From Planctomycetota bacterium (GTDB taxonomy: Bacteria; Planctomycetota; Planctomycetia; Planctomycetales; Planctomycetaceae), in assembly GCA_024278285.1 (NCBI GenBank), contig JAJRTM010000795.1, positions 1 to 7,041 of the forward strand: a stretch of DNA of 7,041 nucleotides, in the 5' to 3' direction. Below the pieces are notes generated by a model, which was not told the DNA's origin, did not search any database, and saw only the letters and a list, made by a program, of their open reading frames with translations. Position numbers and translations under genes: made by a program. Positions 1 through 5,304 of this stretch are shown in pieces; within the stretch, counting starts at the first letter, position 1, and every line of letters starts with the position of its first letter.

Positions 1-38
1 GATCTAAAATACGCCCACTCTCATCCGCAGGCAAACGG

Positions 39-52
39 GAGCAACCTTGCTC
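39..52. repeat. Short palindrome GAGCAA-CC-TTGCTC
   Basis: Two perfect 6-bp arms are separated by 2 nt. The loop is too tight for a stable RNA hairpin, so a protein-binding palindrome is the more natural reading. It is followed by CAAACATA (52-59), which recurs inside the larger hairpin just downstream (91-98). Confidence 0.4.
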
Positions 53-59
53 AAACATA

Positions 60-117
60 TCGCGACTCCTTGCTGGTGTTTGTTTTAGTTCAAACATAAC
101 CTTAGCAAGAGTCGCGA
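60..117. repeat. Long two-tier inverted repeat (hairpin)
   Basis: The outer arms 60-74 and 104-117 pair along 14 bp with one bulged C at 68 or 69. An inner stem TGTTTG/CAAACA (77-82 with 91-96) closes an 8-nt loop. No T-tract follows on either strand, so it is not a classical intrinsic terminator. It may be a transcript-end structure, a dispersed palindromic element, or a processing site. The outer arms contain the small palindrome TCGCGA. Confidence 0.6.
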
Positions 118-168
118 CTTATGAAAACATGAACGGTATTGAGGTTAAACGAGGGGAACTCTCTGTTT

Positions 169-264
169 TGTGCCACGGCTCTGTGAGCCGTGCGAGCGGA
201 GTTTTAAGCTACCTTTTGCAAAAAACTCACTCTAACGCATCACGGCTCACAGAGCCGTGGCACA
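169..264. repeat. REPIN-like element: two inverted palindromic units
   Basis: Bases 169-192 recur exactly as the reverse complement of 241-264 (24 nt). Each unit is itself a hairpin: CACGGCTC-TGT-GAGCCGTG on the left and CACGGCTC-ACA-GAGCCGTG on the right. The 48-nt spacer holds a further inverted pair, GAGTTTT (199-205) with AAAACTC (222-228), so the whole 96-nt segment can fold into one nested hairpin. Two inverted REP-type units flanking a short spacer is the definition of a REPIN, which in other bacteria is mobilised by RAYT (IS200-like tyrosine) transposases. No transposase is encoded here, so any mobility would be in trans. Genome-wide copy number cannot be seen from one window. Confidence 0.7.
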
Positions 265-291
265 CGTCTTTATTTCTAATGGAGATGACCA

Positions 292-307
292 GGGGGTTAA
301 CACCCCC
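292..307. repeat. GC-rich hairpin 3' of the pilin-like gene
   Basis: GGGGGT and ACCCCC pair over 6 bp around a 4-nt TAAC loop. It lies 44 nt beyond the stop codon of the minus-strand pilin-like gene. It has no adjoining U-tract in that direction, so it could stabilise or pause a transcript end but is not a standard intrinsic terminator. Confidence 0.4.
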
Positions 308-319
308 GAAATCGCCTGC

Positions 320-337
320 ACAGACAAGAATGTCTGT
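320..337. repeat. Perfect hairpin ACAGACA-AGAA-TGTCTGT
   Basis: A 7-bp perfect stem with a 4-nt loop lies 13 nt after the stop codon of the minus-strand gene. With the hairpin at 292-307 it forms a tandem stem-loop 3' region. No T-run follows on the minus strand. Its compact palindromic form resembles dispersed REP-type sequences, but only one copy is visible in this window. Confidence 0.45.
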
Positions 338-350
338 ACTCCGCTTTGGC

Positions 351-659
<309 letters not shown>

Positions 660-739
660 GAGTGTGTCTCCAGTTTTCCAAGTGTGAATGATTGGTTTGA
701 GTCGTTTGAAGTGTGTGACTCGTGTTGATAATTATGTAA
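660..739 (-). promoter_or_regulatory. Leader of the pilin-like gene, with ribosome binding site
   Basis: If transcription starts about 12 nt past the -12 element of the sigma-54-like site, the mRNA leader is roughly 70 nt. It contains a GGAG Shine-Dalgarno (complement of 668-671) 8 nt before the ATG. It also has a short stem GAGTC/GACTC (699-703 with 717-721) and three copies of CACACT (complements of 661-666, 681-686 and 710-715). The role of the CACACT copies is unknown. Confidence 0.4.
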
Positions 740-755
740 AGCACCCTGTGTGCCA
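740..755 (-). promoter_or_regulatory. Candidate sigma-54 (RpoN) -24/-12 promoter
   Basis: Read on the minus strand the site is TGGCAC-N5-GTGCT. The sigma-54 consensus is TGGCAC-N5-TTGCW: the -24 hexamer is perfect, the -12 element has one mismatch (G for the first T), and the invariant GG and GC are separated by exactly 10 nt. It points at the pilin-like gene at 659. Control of pilin genes by sigma-54 is established in Pseudomonas (PilR/RpoN with pilA), so the pairing makes sense. The nearest sigma-70-like alternative, TTGGCA-N16-TAATTA in the same region, is weaker. Confidence 0.6.
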
Positions 756-767
756 AACTTGACAGAA

Positions 768-786
768 AGGGCAGGGCAACTGCCCT
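768..786. repeat. Hairpin AGGGCAG-GGCAA-CTGCCCT just upstream of the sigma-54 site
   Basis: The perfect 7-bp stem with a 5-nt loop ends 12 bp upstream of the -24 element. It is closer to the promoter than typical enhancer sites. It could be a regulator or IHF-adjacent site, or another REP-like palindrome. GGGCA/TGCCC repeats allow alternative pairings in the same stretch. Confidence 0.45.
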
Positions 787-810
787 GGCAGGTATGCTGG
801 ATTAGCGTAT

Positions 811-856
811 CTTGTTTCACTCAAACAGGTTGCGGAATTTGTCGCAGAAGACAAAT
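811..856. promoter_or_regulatory. Two palindromes at enhancer distance from the sigma-54 site
   Basis: CTTGTTT-CACTC-AAACAGG (811-829, one G-T pair) and ATTTGTC-GCAGAA-GACAAAT (837-856, perfect) lie about 80-130 bp upstream of the predicted start for the minus-strand gene. Enhancer-binding activators of sigma-54 usually bind inverted repeats in this range, often with TGT...ACA ends, which both palindromes contain. This is inference from position and symmetry. They could equally be RNA hairpins. Confidence 0.3.
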
Positions 857-886
857 CATTAATGACCTCAAATCGCATGCGAACGG

Positions 887-989
887 GGCAATGATGCCTT
901 GAGGCAACAATAGATGTCACCAAATGCAGTAAAATCTCCGTAACCCATTGTTGTTAAAGGAGATAGAGGCGACGTTCATTTCAGTCCCC
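887..989. other. Structured non-coding stretch upstream of the tRNA
   Basis: No gene is supported here. Visible structures are TGCCT-TG-AGGCA (895-906), GGCA-ATGA-TGCC (887-898, an alternative pairing), and a longer stem-loop formed by ATCTCC with GGAGAT (934-939 and 959-964). That longer stem continues inward through TAAC/GTTA (941-944 and 953-956) across a 1x2 internal loop, with an 8-nt terminal loop. The last structure could sequester the GGAG at 959-962. I cannot match any of this to a known RNA family. Confidence 0.3.
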
Positions 990-1061
990 ATGTTGCGTTT
1001 CGTCACCAGGGAAGCGATGAAGTACCTGCTTCAAGGAGCAGTGCTTCATATTCTTAATTAG
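990..1061 (+). CDS. Possible 23-codon small ORF
   Basis: ATG at 990 to TAG at 1059-1061 encodes a short peptide beginning MLRFVTREAMKYLL and ending VLHILN, which could form an amphipathic helix. There is no Shine-Dalgarno next to the ATG. A GAGG at 966-969 is well spaced only for an in-frame ATT at 978, a rare start codon, which would add four residues. It lies between a stem-loop and the tRNA promoter. I do not recognise the peptide, and chance is a fair explanation at this length. Confidence 0.2.
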   Translation: MLRFVTREAMKYLLQGAVLHILN

Positions 1062-1094
1062 GATAAGGGGTGATCTGTTAAAGAAATTTGAAGA

Positions 1095-1115
1095 GAAAAG
1101 TCTCAATGACTTTTC
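1095..1115. repeat. Inverted repeat overlapping the tRNA promoter -35 region
   Basis: GAAAAGTC-TCAAT-GACTTTTC is a perfect 8-bp inverted repeat with a 5-nt centre. Its right arm overlaps the candidate -35 box TTTTCA at 1111-1116. That position would suit an operator. As RNA it would form an AU-rich hairpin followed by A-rich sequence, not a terminator on the plus strand. Confidence 0.4.
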
Positions 1116-1139
1116 AAAAGAAAAAAGCATGGTTATACT
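1111..1139 (+). promoter_or_regulatory. Candidate sigma-70-type promoter for tRNA-Gly (and tig)
   Basis: TTTTCA (1111-1116; 4 of 6 to TTGACA) is followed, after exactly 17 nt, by TATACT (1134-1139; 5 of 6 to TATAAT). A start near 1146 would leave about 20 nt of 5' leader before the tRNA, to be removed by RNase P. The A-rich spacer is typical of a strong promoter. No better promoter is visible between the tRNA and tig, so it may drive both. Confidence 0.55.
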
Positions 1140-1165
1140 CCCTGCACTCAATCTGAGAAGATTAA

Positions 1166-1241
<76 letters not shown>

Positions 1242-1271
1242 ATTTATTGGTTCACCGTTGAAACTGAAAAC

Positions 1272-1276
1272 AGGAG
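1272..1276 (+). promoter_or_regulatory. Ribosome binding site fixing the GTG start of tig
   Basis: AGGAG is followed by 9 nt and then GTG at 1286. The spacing is optimal and no other start candidate occurs before residue 159 of the protein. This supports the GTG and therefore the ~30-residue N-terminal extension. Confidence 0.75.
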
Positions 1277-1285
1277 TCGTCTGCA

Positions 1286-2776
1286 GTGGCAGAAAAAGAG
1301 AGTCAAGATCTTGATGATAACGGCAGCGATCAGGTTGCCGTTGCTGAAACTGGCACAGAAGAAACGCCGGAACGTTTAGACCTCAAGGTCGACATCAAAG
1401 AAGTGGGTCCCTGCAAAAAGCACATTTTTGTCACGATCTCTGAAAGTGACATCAAGCAGTTGCGGGATGACACGATCGCCGAACTTAGCAAAGAAACGGC
1501 AGTTCCCGGTTTTCGCGCAGGGAAAGTTCCTGAGCGCTTACTTGCAAAGAAGTTCCGTAAGGAGATTTCCGATCAACTGAAACAGAAGTTGCTTGTGCAA
1601 TCGCTGGAGCAGGTTTCTGAAGAGAACGATCTGGATCCGATCAACGAACCAGAACTCGATGTCGAAAATCTGGAAGTTCCCGAAAGTGGCGATTTCGACT
1701 ACGAATTTGAAATTGAAGTTCGCCCGACGTTCGATATCCCTGATTATGCCTCAATGACGATCAAGCGATCTGTCAAAGAATTTTCCGATAACGATGTCGC
1801 GATGGCACGAGAACGCTATCTGGCACAGTTCGGACAAGTTGTTCCTCACGATGGAAAAGCAGAGTCCGGTGACTATGTTATCTGTAATCTTGAATTTACC
1901 CATAACGGCGAAACAATTCGTGAAATGGAAGAAATTACGCTTCGGTTGCGTTCGACGCTCCGTTTTCAAGATGCGGAAGTCGAGGGCTTTGATCAATTAA
2001 TTGCTGGAGTCGAACAGGACGATGTCAAAGAGTTTGATATCAAAATCTCTCGCGAAGCAACCGATTTTGATATGCGAGACGAAACCGTTCATGCAAAATT
2101 GACCGTGCTTGATATCAAACGCCTCGAACTTCCCGAATTTGATGATGCACTCCTGGAACGCATTGGAGTTAATACGGCTGAAGAACTTGATGAATTGCTG
2201 AAAAGTTCACTGGACCGACAAACTGCCTACGAGCAGCGGCAAAGCACTCGTCAGCAGGTTCTCGAAAAAATTACCGAAGCCTCTACTTGGGAACTCCCTG
2301 AAGGGTTGGTTCGCAAGCATGTTGACAACGCGATTAGACGCGAAGTTCTCGAAATGCAGCAGTCGGGGTTCAGCCGACAAGAAATCATGGCGAGGGAAAA
2401 TAAGATTCGCCAAGAATCAGTTTCCATGACCGAACAGGCACTGAAAGAACACTTTGTACTCGATAAAATTGCGACCGAGCAAGATATTGAATGCACTGCT
2501 GATGAAATCAACGCAGAAATTGCGAACATGGCCGTTCAGCAGGGGGAAAGCCCACGTAAGCTGCGGGCAAAAATGATTAAAAATGGAATGATTGAAAACC
2601 TCGAAGCTCAAATTCGTGAGCGAAATGTTATTGATTTCATTCTTTCCAAGGTCTCCTTCAAAGACGTTCCGATGGAGGACGATTCTGTAGAAAGCGTTGA
2701 AAGCGTTAATCGTTCAATCACTTCTTCCATTAACGATTCTGATGCAAGCGAAGAAGAAAGCGATCAGGAAGATTGA
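1286..2776 (+). CDS. tig: Trigger factor, ribosome-associated chaperone
   Basis: The 496-residue protein is longer than the usual ~430-450. Residues 1-30 are an acidic extension (SQDLDDNGSD...). The ribosome-binding domain begins at LDLKVDIKEV (31) and carries the signature GFRAGKVP at 75-82, which docks on ribosomal protein L23 at the exit tunnel; the family form is GFRxGKxP. A divergent FKBP-like prolyl isomerase domain spans about 165-278 (ending VHAKLTVLDIKRLELPEFDD). The C-terminal chaperone domain is helical and highly charged (about 285-460), and the last ~35 residues form a Ser/Asp/Glu-rich tail. The protein binds nascent chains in the cytoplasm. Translation starts at GTG with a good Shine-Dalgarno. 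The gene follows tRNA-Gly closely and ends at a strong intrinsic terminator, so thrS is a separate unit. The isomerase pocket residues differ from E. coli, so isomerase activity is uncertain. Confidence 0.95.
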   Translation: MAEKESQDLDDNGSDQVAVAETGTEETPERLDLKVDIKEVGPCKKHIFVTISESDIKQLRDDTIAELSKETAVPGFRAGKVPERLLAKKFRKEISDQLKQKLLVQSLEQVSEENDLDPINEPELDVENLEVPESGDFDYEFEIEVRPTFDIPDYASMTIKRSVKEFSDNDVAMARERYLAQFGQVVPHDGKAESGDYVICNLEFTHNGETIREMEEITLRLRSTLRFQDAEVEGFDQLIAGVEQDDVKEFDIKISREATDFDMRDETVHAKLTVLDIKRLELPEFDDALLERIGVNTAEELDELLKSSLDRQTAYEQRQSTRQQVLEKITEASTWELPEGLVRKHVDNAIRREVLEMQQSGFSRQEIMARENKIRQESVSMTEQALKEHFVLDKIATEQDIECTADEINAEIANMAVQQGESPRKLRAKMIKNGMIENLEAQIRERNVIDFILSKVSFKDVPMEDDSVESVESVNRSITSSINDSDASEEESDQED

Positions 2777-2799
2777 TTTCGTGGTACGCTTGAAGTTAT

Positions 2800-2830
2800 A
2801 AAAAGCTGAGGTAACCCCTCGGCTTTTTTT
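2800..2830 (+). terminator. Intrinsic terminator of tig
   Basis: The arms 2800-2811 and 2817-2828 form a 12-bp stem (one G-T pair; GC core GCTGAGG/CCTCGGC) around a 5-nt loop TAACC, running into a T7 tract at 2824-2830. It begins 23 nt after the tig stop codon and separates tig from thrS. Confidence 0.9.
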
Positions 2831-2840
2831 GTGTCTACTG

Positions 2841-2869
2841 TTGAGAACCCTCTTGTTGCCAACAATAAC
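2841..2869 (+). promoter_or_regulatory. Candidate thrS promoter with embedded palindrome
   Basis: TTGAGA (2841-2846; 5 of 6 to TTGACA), a 17-nt spacer, then AATAAC (2864-2869; 4 of 6 to TATAAT). The spacer carries the palindrome TTGTTG-C-CAACAA (2853-2865), which overlaps the -10 box by 2 nt and is placed like a repressor operator. The predicted start near 2876 gives a leader of about 25 nt. The region has no room for a T-box leader. Confidence 0.4.
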
Positions 2870-2900
2870 TCGTTCTCTTTTAACCCGAAAACAAAAAGTA

Positions 2901-5090
2901 ATGATTAAAGTCACACTTCCCGATGGCAATGTTAACGAATACAGCGACGAAACAACTCCGTTAGATGTCGCGCGTCAAATCAGCGAACGGCTTGCCAACG
3001 ATGTCATCGCTGCGGTGGTGAATGAGCAGATTGTTGATGCGATGCGACCGATTAAAGAATCGGTTGAGCAGACAGATTCAATCTCCCTACGCTTATTAAC
3101 CGTCAAAGATGAAGAGGCCCTCGGCGTGATGCGACACTCCTGTGCGCACATCATGGCCAGAGCAGTCATGCGTCTATTCCCAGGAACTGGATTGGCATTT
3201 GGTCCGACAACCGGGCACGGTTTTTATTACGATTTTGATATCGAAACCAACATCAGCGAAGATGACTTTCCCCGCATTGAACAGGAAATGTCGCAAATTA
3301 TCAAAGAGGGAGAACCGTTCGAACGCTTTTCTTTACAGCGAGATGAAGCGATCGAGCTTTGCCAGGAGATGAATCAGGAATTGAAAGTCAATCATCTGGA
3401 AACAGGATTGGGGGATCATGAAGCCCTCAGTTTTTATCGACAGGGAGAATTTGTTGATTTATGCAGAGGTCCGCACATTCCACGAGCCGGGAAAATTAAA
3501 GCGTTCAAATTACTTTCCATCGCAGGCGCGTACTGGAAAGGAAACAAAGATAACAAACCGCTCCAACGGCTTTACGGTACTGCCTGGTTCAGCAAGAAAG
3601 ATCTCGCTAAATATCTGGAGCAGATTGAAGAAGCGAAGCGGCGGGATCATCGCGTGCTCGGAAAAAAACTGAGGTTCTTTCAGATCGATCCCGATGTCGG
3701 GCAAGGGCTTTGCTTATGGCTTCCCAAAGGAGCCACCATTCGGGCGCTGTTGGAAGAGTTCATCAAAAAAGAACTGATCAAACGCGATTACGATCCCGTC
3801 TACACGCCGCATATCGGTCGGGTCGAATTGTACGAAACCAGCGGCCACTTTCCGTACTACCGCGATTCACAATTTGCACCGATCTACGGACACGATGCAG
3901 GACGAATTATCGATTACTGCATTCAGAAACTGCAAGCTGATGAGTTGAACCAAGAGCATGAAAAAACGTTGCTACAAGCCGCTGCGATTATGGGGTATCA
4001 GCAAAGTGAGTATCAAAATGCGAAGTCGAATGAAGAAAAGATCGCAGCTCTTCGGAAATGGGAAAAACAACAGGAGCGTTATTTGCTCAAGCCGATGAAC
4101 TGTCCGCATCATGCTCAGATTTATAAATCGCAGCCCCGTTCTTATCGAGACTTGCCCGTTCGGCTGGCTGAATTCGGAACCGTTTATCGTCACGAACAAA
4201 CCGGCGAATTGAACGGAATGCTGCGTGTTCGCGGTTTAACACAAGACGATGCGCATCTGTTTTGCACACCCGAGCAAGTTGAAGGAGAGTTCCGTGAAAC
4301 AATGGAACTGGTTCAATTTGTTTTGAAATCAGTCGGCTTGAATGATTTTCGCGTGCAGCTTTCAGTTCGAGATCCGAACAGCGATAAATATGTCGGCTCG
4401 GATGAAAATTGGAACCGGGCCGAGGCAAGTTTACGCAAAGTGCTGATCGATTCAGGACTCAGTTTTGAAGTTTGCGAAGGAGAAGCCGCCTTCTACGGTC
4501 CGAAAGCAGATTTCATGGTGCGTGATGCAATCGGTCGCGAATGGCAACTCGGCACCGTGCAGCTCGATTACAATCTGCCCGAGCGTTTTGAATTGGAGTA
4601 TGTCGGTGCAGATAACAAAACGCATCGTCCGGTCATGATCCACCGCGCCCCGTTCGGTTCGCTCGAGCGATTTGTTGGCATGCTCATCGAACATTTTGCA
4701 GGCGCTTTCCCACTTTGGCTCGCCCCGGAACAACTGCGAATTCTGCCCGTGACCGATAAAGTCGCTGACTATGCACGGGCTCTTGAAAAGCGACTCAAGC
4801 GAGAAGGATTCCGCGTTTCATGTGATATGCGCTCTGCCAAAGTGAATGCAAAAATTCGTGACGCCCAACTCGAATTGATTCCGTACATGCTCGTGGTTGG
4901 CCCCAAAGAAGCGGAGCAAAACGGAGTCGCGGTTCGGGATCGAATCGAATCAAAAGATCTCGGCATGATGCCTATCGAAGAAGCGATCAATAAATTTCAT
5001 GAGGAAGTCAACAACAAAACAATCCGCCAGGCAATCAAATCATCCGGCCCCGCACTGGCTGAAGAATCAGCCACCGGCAACGAATACTGA
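2901..5090 (+). CDS. thrS: Threonyl-tRNA synthetase
   Basis: This class II synthetase charges tRNA-Thr in the cytoplasm. The chosen ATG gives 729 residues; E. coli ThrRS has 642. Domains in order: TGS (about 1-65, [11 protein letters not shown]); editing domain with the metal-type set H79, H83 (RHSCAH), C188 and H192 (CRGPH), which removes mischarged serine; class II core with motif 1 proline P303, catalytic zinc ligands C401 (MNCPHH), H452 (DDAHLFC) and H581 (MIHRA), motif 2 arginine R430, and motif 3 arginine R590 (GSLERF); anticodon-binding domain from about 608. About 60 extra residues sit at 326-394, between motif 1 and MNCP, where E. coli has about 9. Open reading extends upstream to a TTG at 2829, but that lies in the tig terminator T-tract; homology begins at MIKVTLPDG, so I use 2901. 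There is no clear Shine-Dalgarno. Confidence 0.97.
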   Translation: MIKVTLPDGNVNEYSDETTPLDVARQISERLANDVIAAVVNEQIVDAMRPIKESVEQTDSISLRLLTVKDEEALGVMRHSCAHIMARAVMRLFPGTGLAFGPTTGHGFYYDFDIETNISEDDFPRIEQEMSQIIKEGEPFERFSLQRDEAIELCQEMNQELKVNHLETGLGDHEALSFYRQGEFVDLCRGPHIPRAGKIKAFKLLSIAGAYWKGNKDNKPLQRLYGTAWFSKKDLAKYLEQIEEAKRRDHRVLGKKLRFFQIDPDVGQGLCLWLPKGATIRALLEEFIKKELIKRDYDPVYTPHIGRVELYETSGHFPYYRDSQFAPIYGHDAGRIIDYCIQKLQADELNQEHEKTLLQAAAIMGYQQSEYQNAKSNEEKIAALRKWEKQQERYLLKPMNCPHHAQIYKSQPRSYRDLPVRLAEFGTVYRHEQTGELNGMLRVRGLTQDDAHLFCTPEQVEGEFRETMELVQFVLKSVGLNDFRVQLSVRDPNSDKYVGSDENWNRAEASLRKVLIDSGLSFEVCEGEAAFYGPKADFMVRDAIGREWQLGTVQLDYNLPERFELEYVGADNKTHRPVMIHRAPFGSLERFVGMLIEHFAGAFPLWLAPEQLRILPVTDKVADYARALEKRLKREGFRVSCDMRSAKVNAKIRDAQLELIPYMLVVGPKEAEQNGVAVRDRIESKDLGMMPIEEAINKFHEEVNNKTIRQAIKSSGPALAEESATGNEY

Positions 5091-5132
5091 TCTGGTACAA
5101 CCGAAGAATAAGGCAGATTAAACCTGAGTAGT

Positions 5133-5275
5133 CCAACCACTTTTAGTGATTGGGTGCCGCCAGGCACAAGATGATTGCGCCATGGGCATTCGATGTCATT
5201 TGAACTTCCAATAAAGATGGAACCCACATGGCGCATTCATCTTGTTGCTACGCAACCCAACCGCCAGAGGCGGTT
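5133..5275. repeat. Cluster of five consecutive stem-loops between convergent genes
   Basis: Five palindromes lie almost end to end: CCAA-C-CACT/AGTG-A-TTGG (5133-5153); GTGCC-GCCA-GGCAC (5154-5167); a long stem of 5168-5186 with 5224-5243 (19 bp, one mismatch, one bulge) enclosing TTCCA/TGGAA (5206-5222); GTTGC-TAC-GCAAC (5244-5256); and AACCGCC-AGA-GGCGGTT (5259-5275, perfect 7 bp). An 8-bp palindrome ACCCGGGT follows at 5281-5288. The cluster lies in the 3' regions of both thrS and the minus-strand esterase gene. It may act as a two-way transcript-end barrier, or be an accumulation of REP-like elements. No U-tract is present. Confidence 0.65.
5168..5243. repeat. Long imperfect inverted repeat, possible MITE/REP-like unit
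   Basis: The arms AAGATGA(T/A)TGCGCCATG (5168-5184 with 5227-5243) pair over 17 positions with a single T-T mismatch. After a bulged A they continue for two more G-C pairs. The 37-nt interior carries its own 5-bp stem-loop. No ORF is inside. I see only one copy in this window. Confidence 0.6.
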
Positions 5276-5304
5276 AGGCTACCCGGGTCCTGCTCCCTCT
5301 TGCA

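Larger units (their letters stand above)
1..168. other. Left-edge non-coding region
   Basis: I find no supportable gene here. The plus-strand frame beginning at base 1 is open to a TAA at 97-99 and could be the last 32 codons of a gene entering from the left. It has no recognisable motif and runs into the hairpin at 60-117, so I do not call it. Another open plus frame continues to 554, but it passes through the palindromic repeat at 169-264 and antisense to the pilin-like gene, so it is probably spurious. The notable content is the pair of inverted repeats listed separately. Confidence 0.4.

Noticed and set aside
1..99. Open plus-strand frame from the left edge, possibly a gene's last 32 codons
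   Set aside because: It is short and without motif, and its end lies inside the long hairpin at 60-117. The open frame is expected by chance at this length.
169..337. CRISPR-like array from the series of palindromes
   Set aside because: The repeats are inverted or different from one another, without regularly spaced direct repeats or cas genes.
2853..2865. GTTGCCAAC before thrS matches the tRNA-Gly anticodon loop, suggesting tRNA mimicry as in the E. coli thrS operator
   Set aside because: E. coli ThrRS recognises threonine anticodon-like loops, and this loop reads GCC (glycine). A 9-nt match is expected many times by chance in 7 kb, and the sequence is simply palindromic.
2829..2900. Upstream TTG start that would lengthen ThrRS by 24 residues
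   Set aside because: The TTG lies in the T-tract of the tig terminator and upstream of the candidate promoter. Family homology begins at the ATG at 2901.
2777..2900. T-box or other riboswitch upstream of thrS
   Set aside because: Only about 70 nt lie between the terminator and the ATG. The hairpin there is the tig terminator and no specifier loop or T-box sequence is present.
3972..4733. Long minus-strand ORFs (75-113 codons) inside thrS
   Set aside because: These are antisense shadows of a well-conserved coding region, with no ribosome binding sites or family features.
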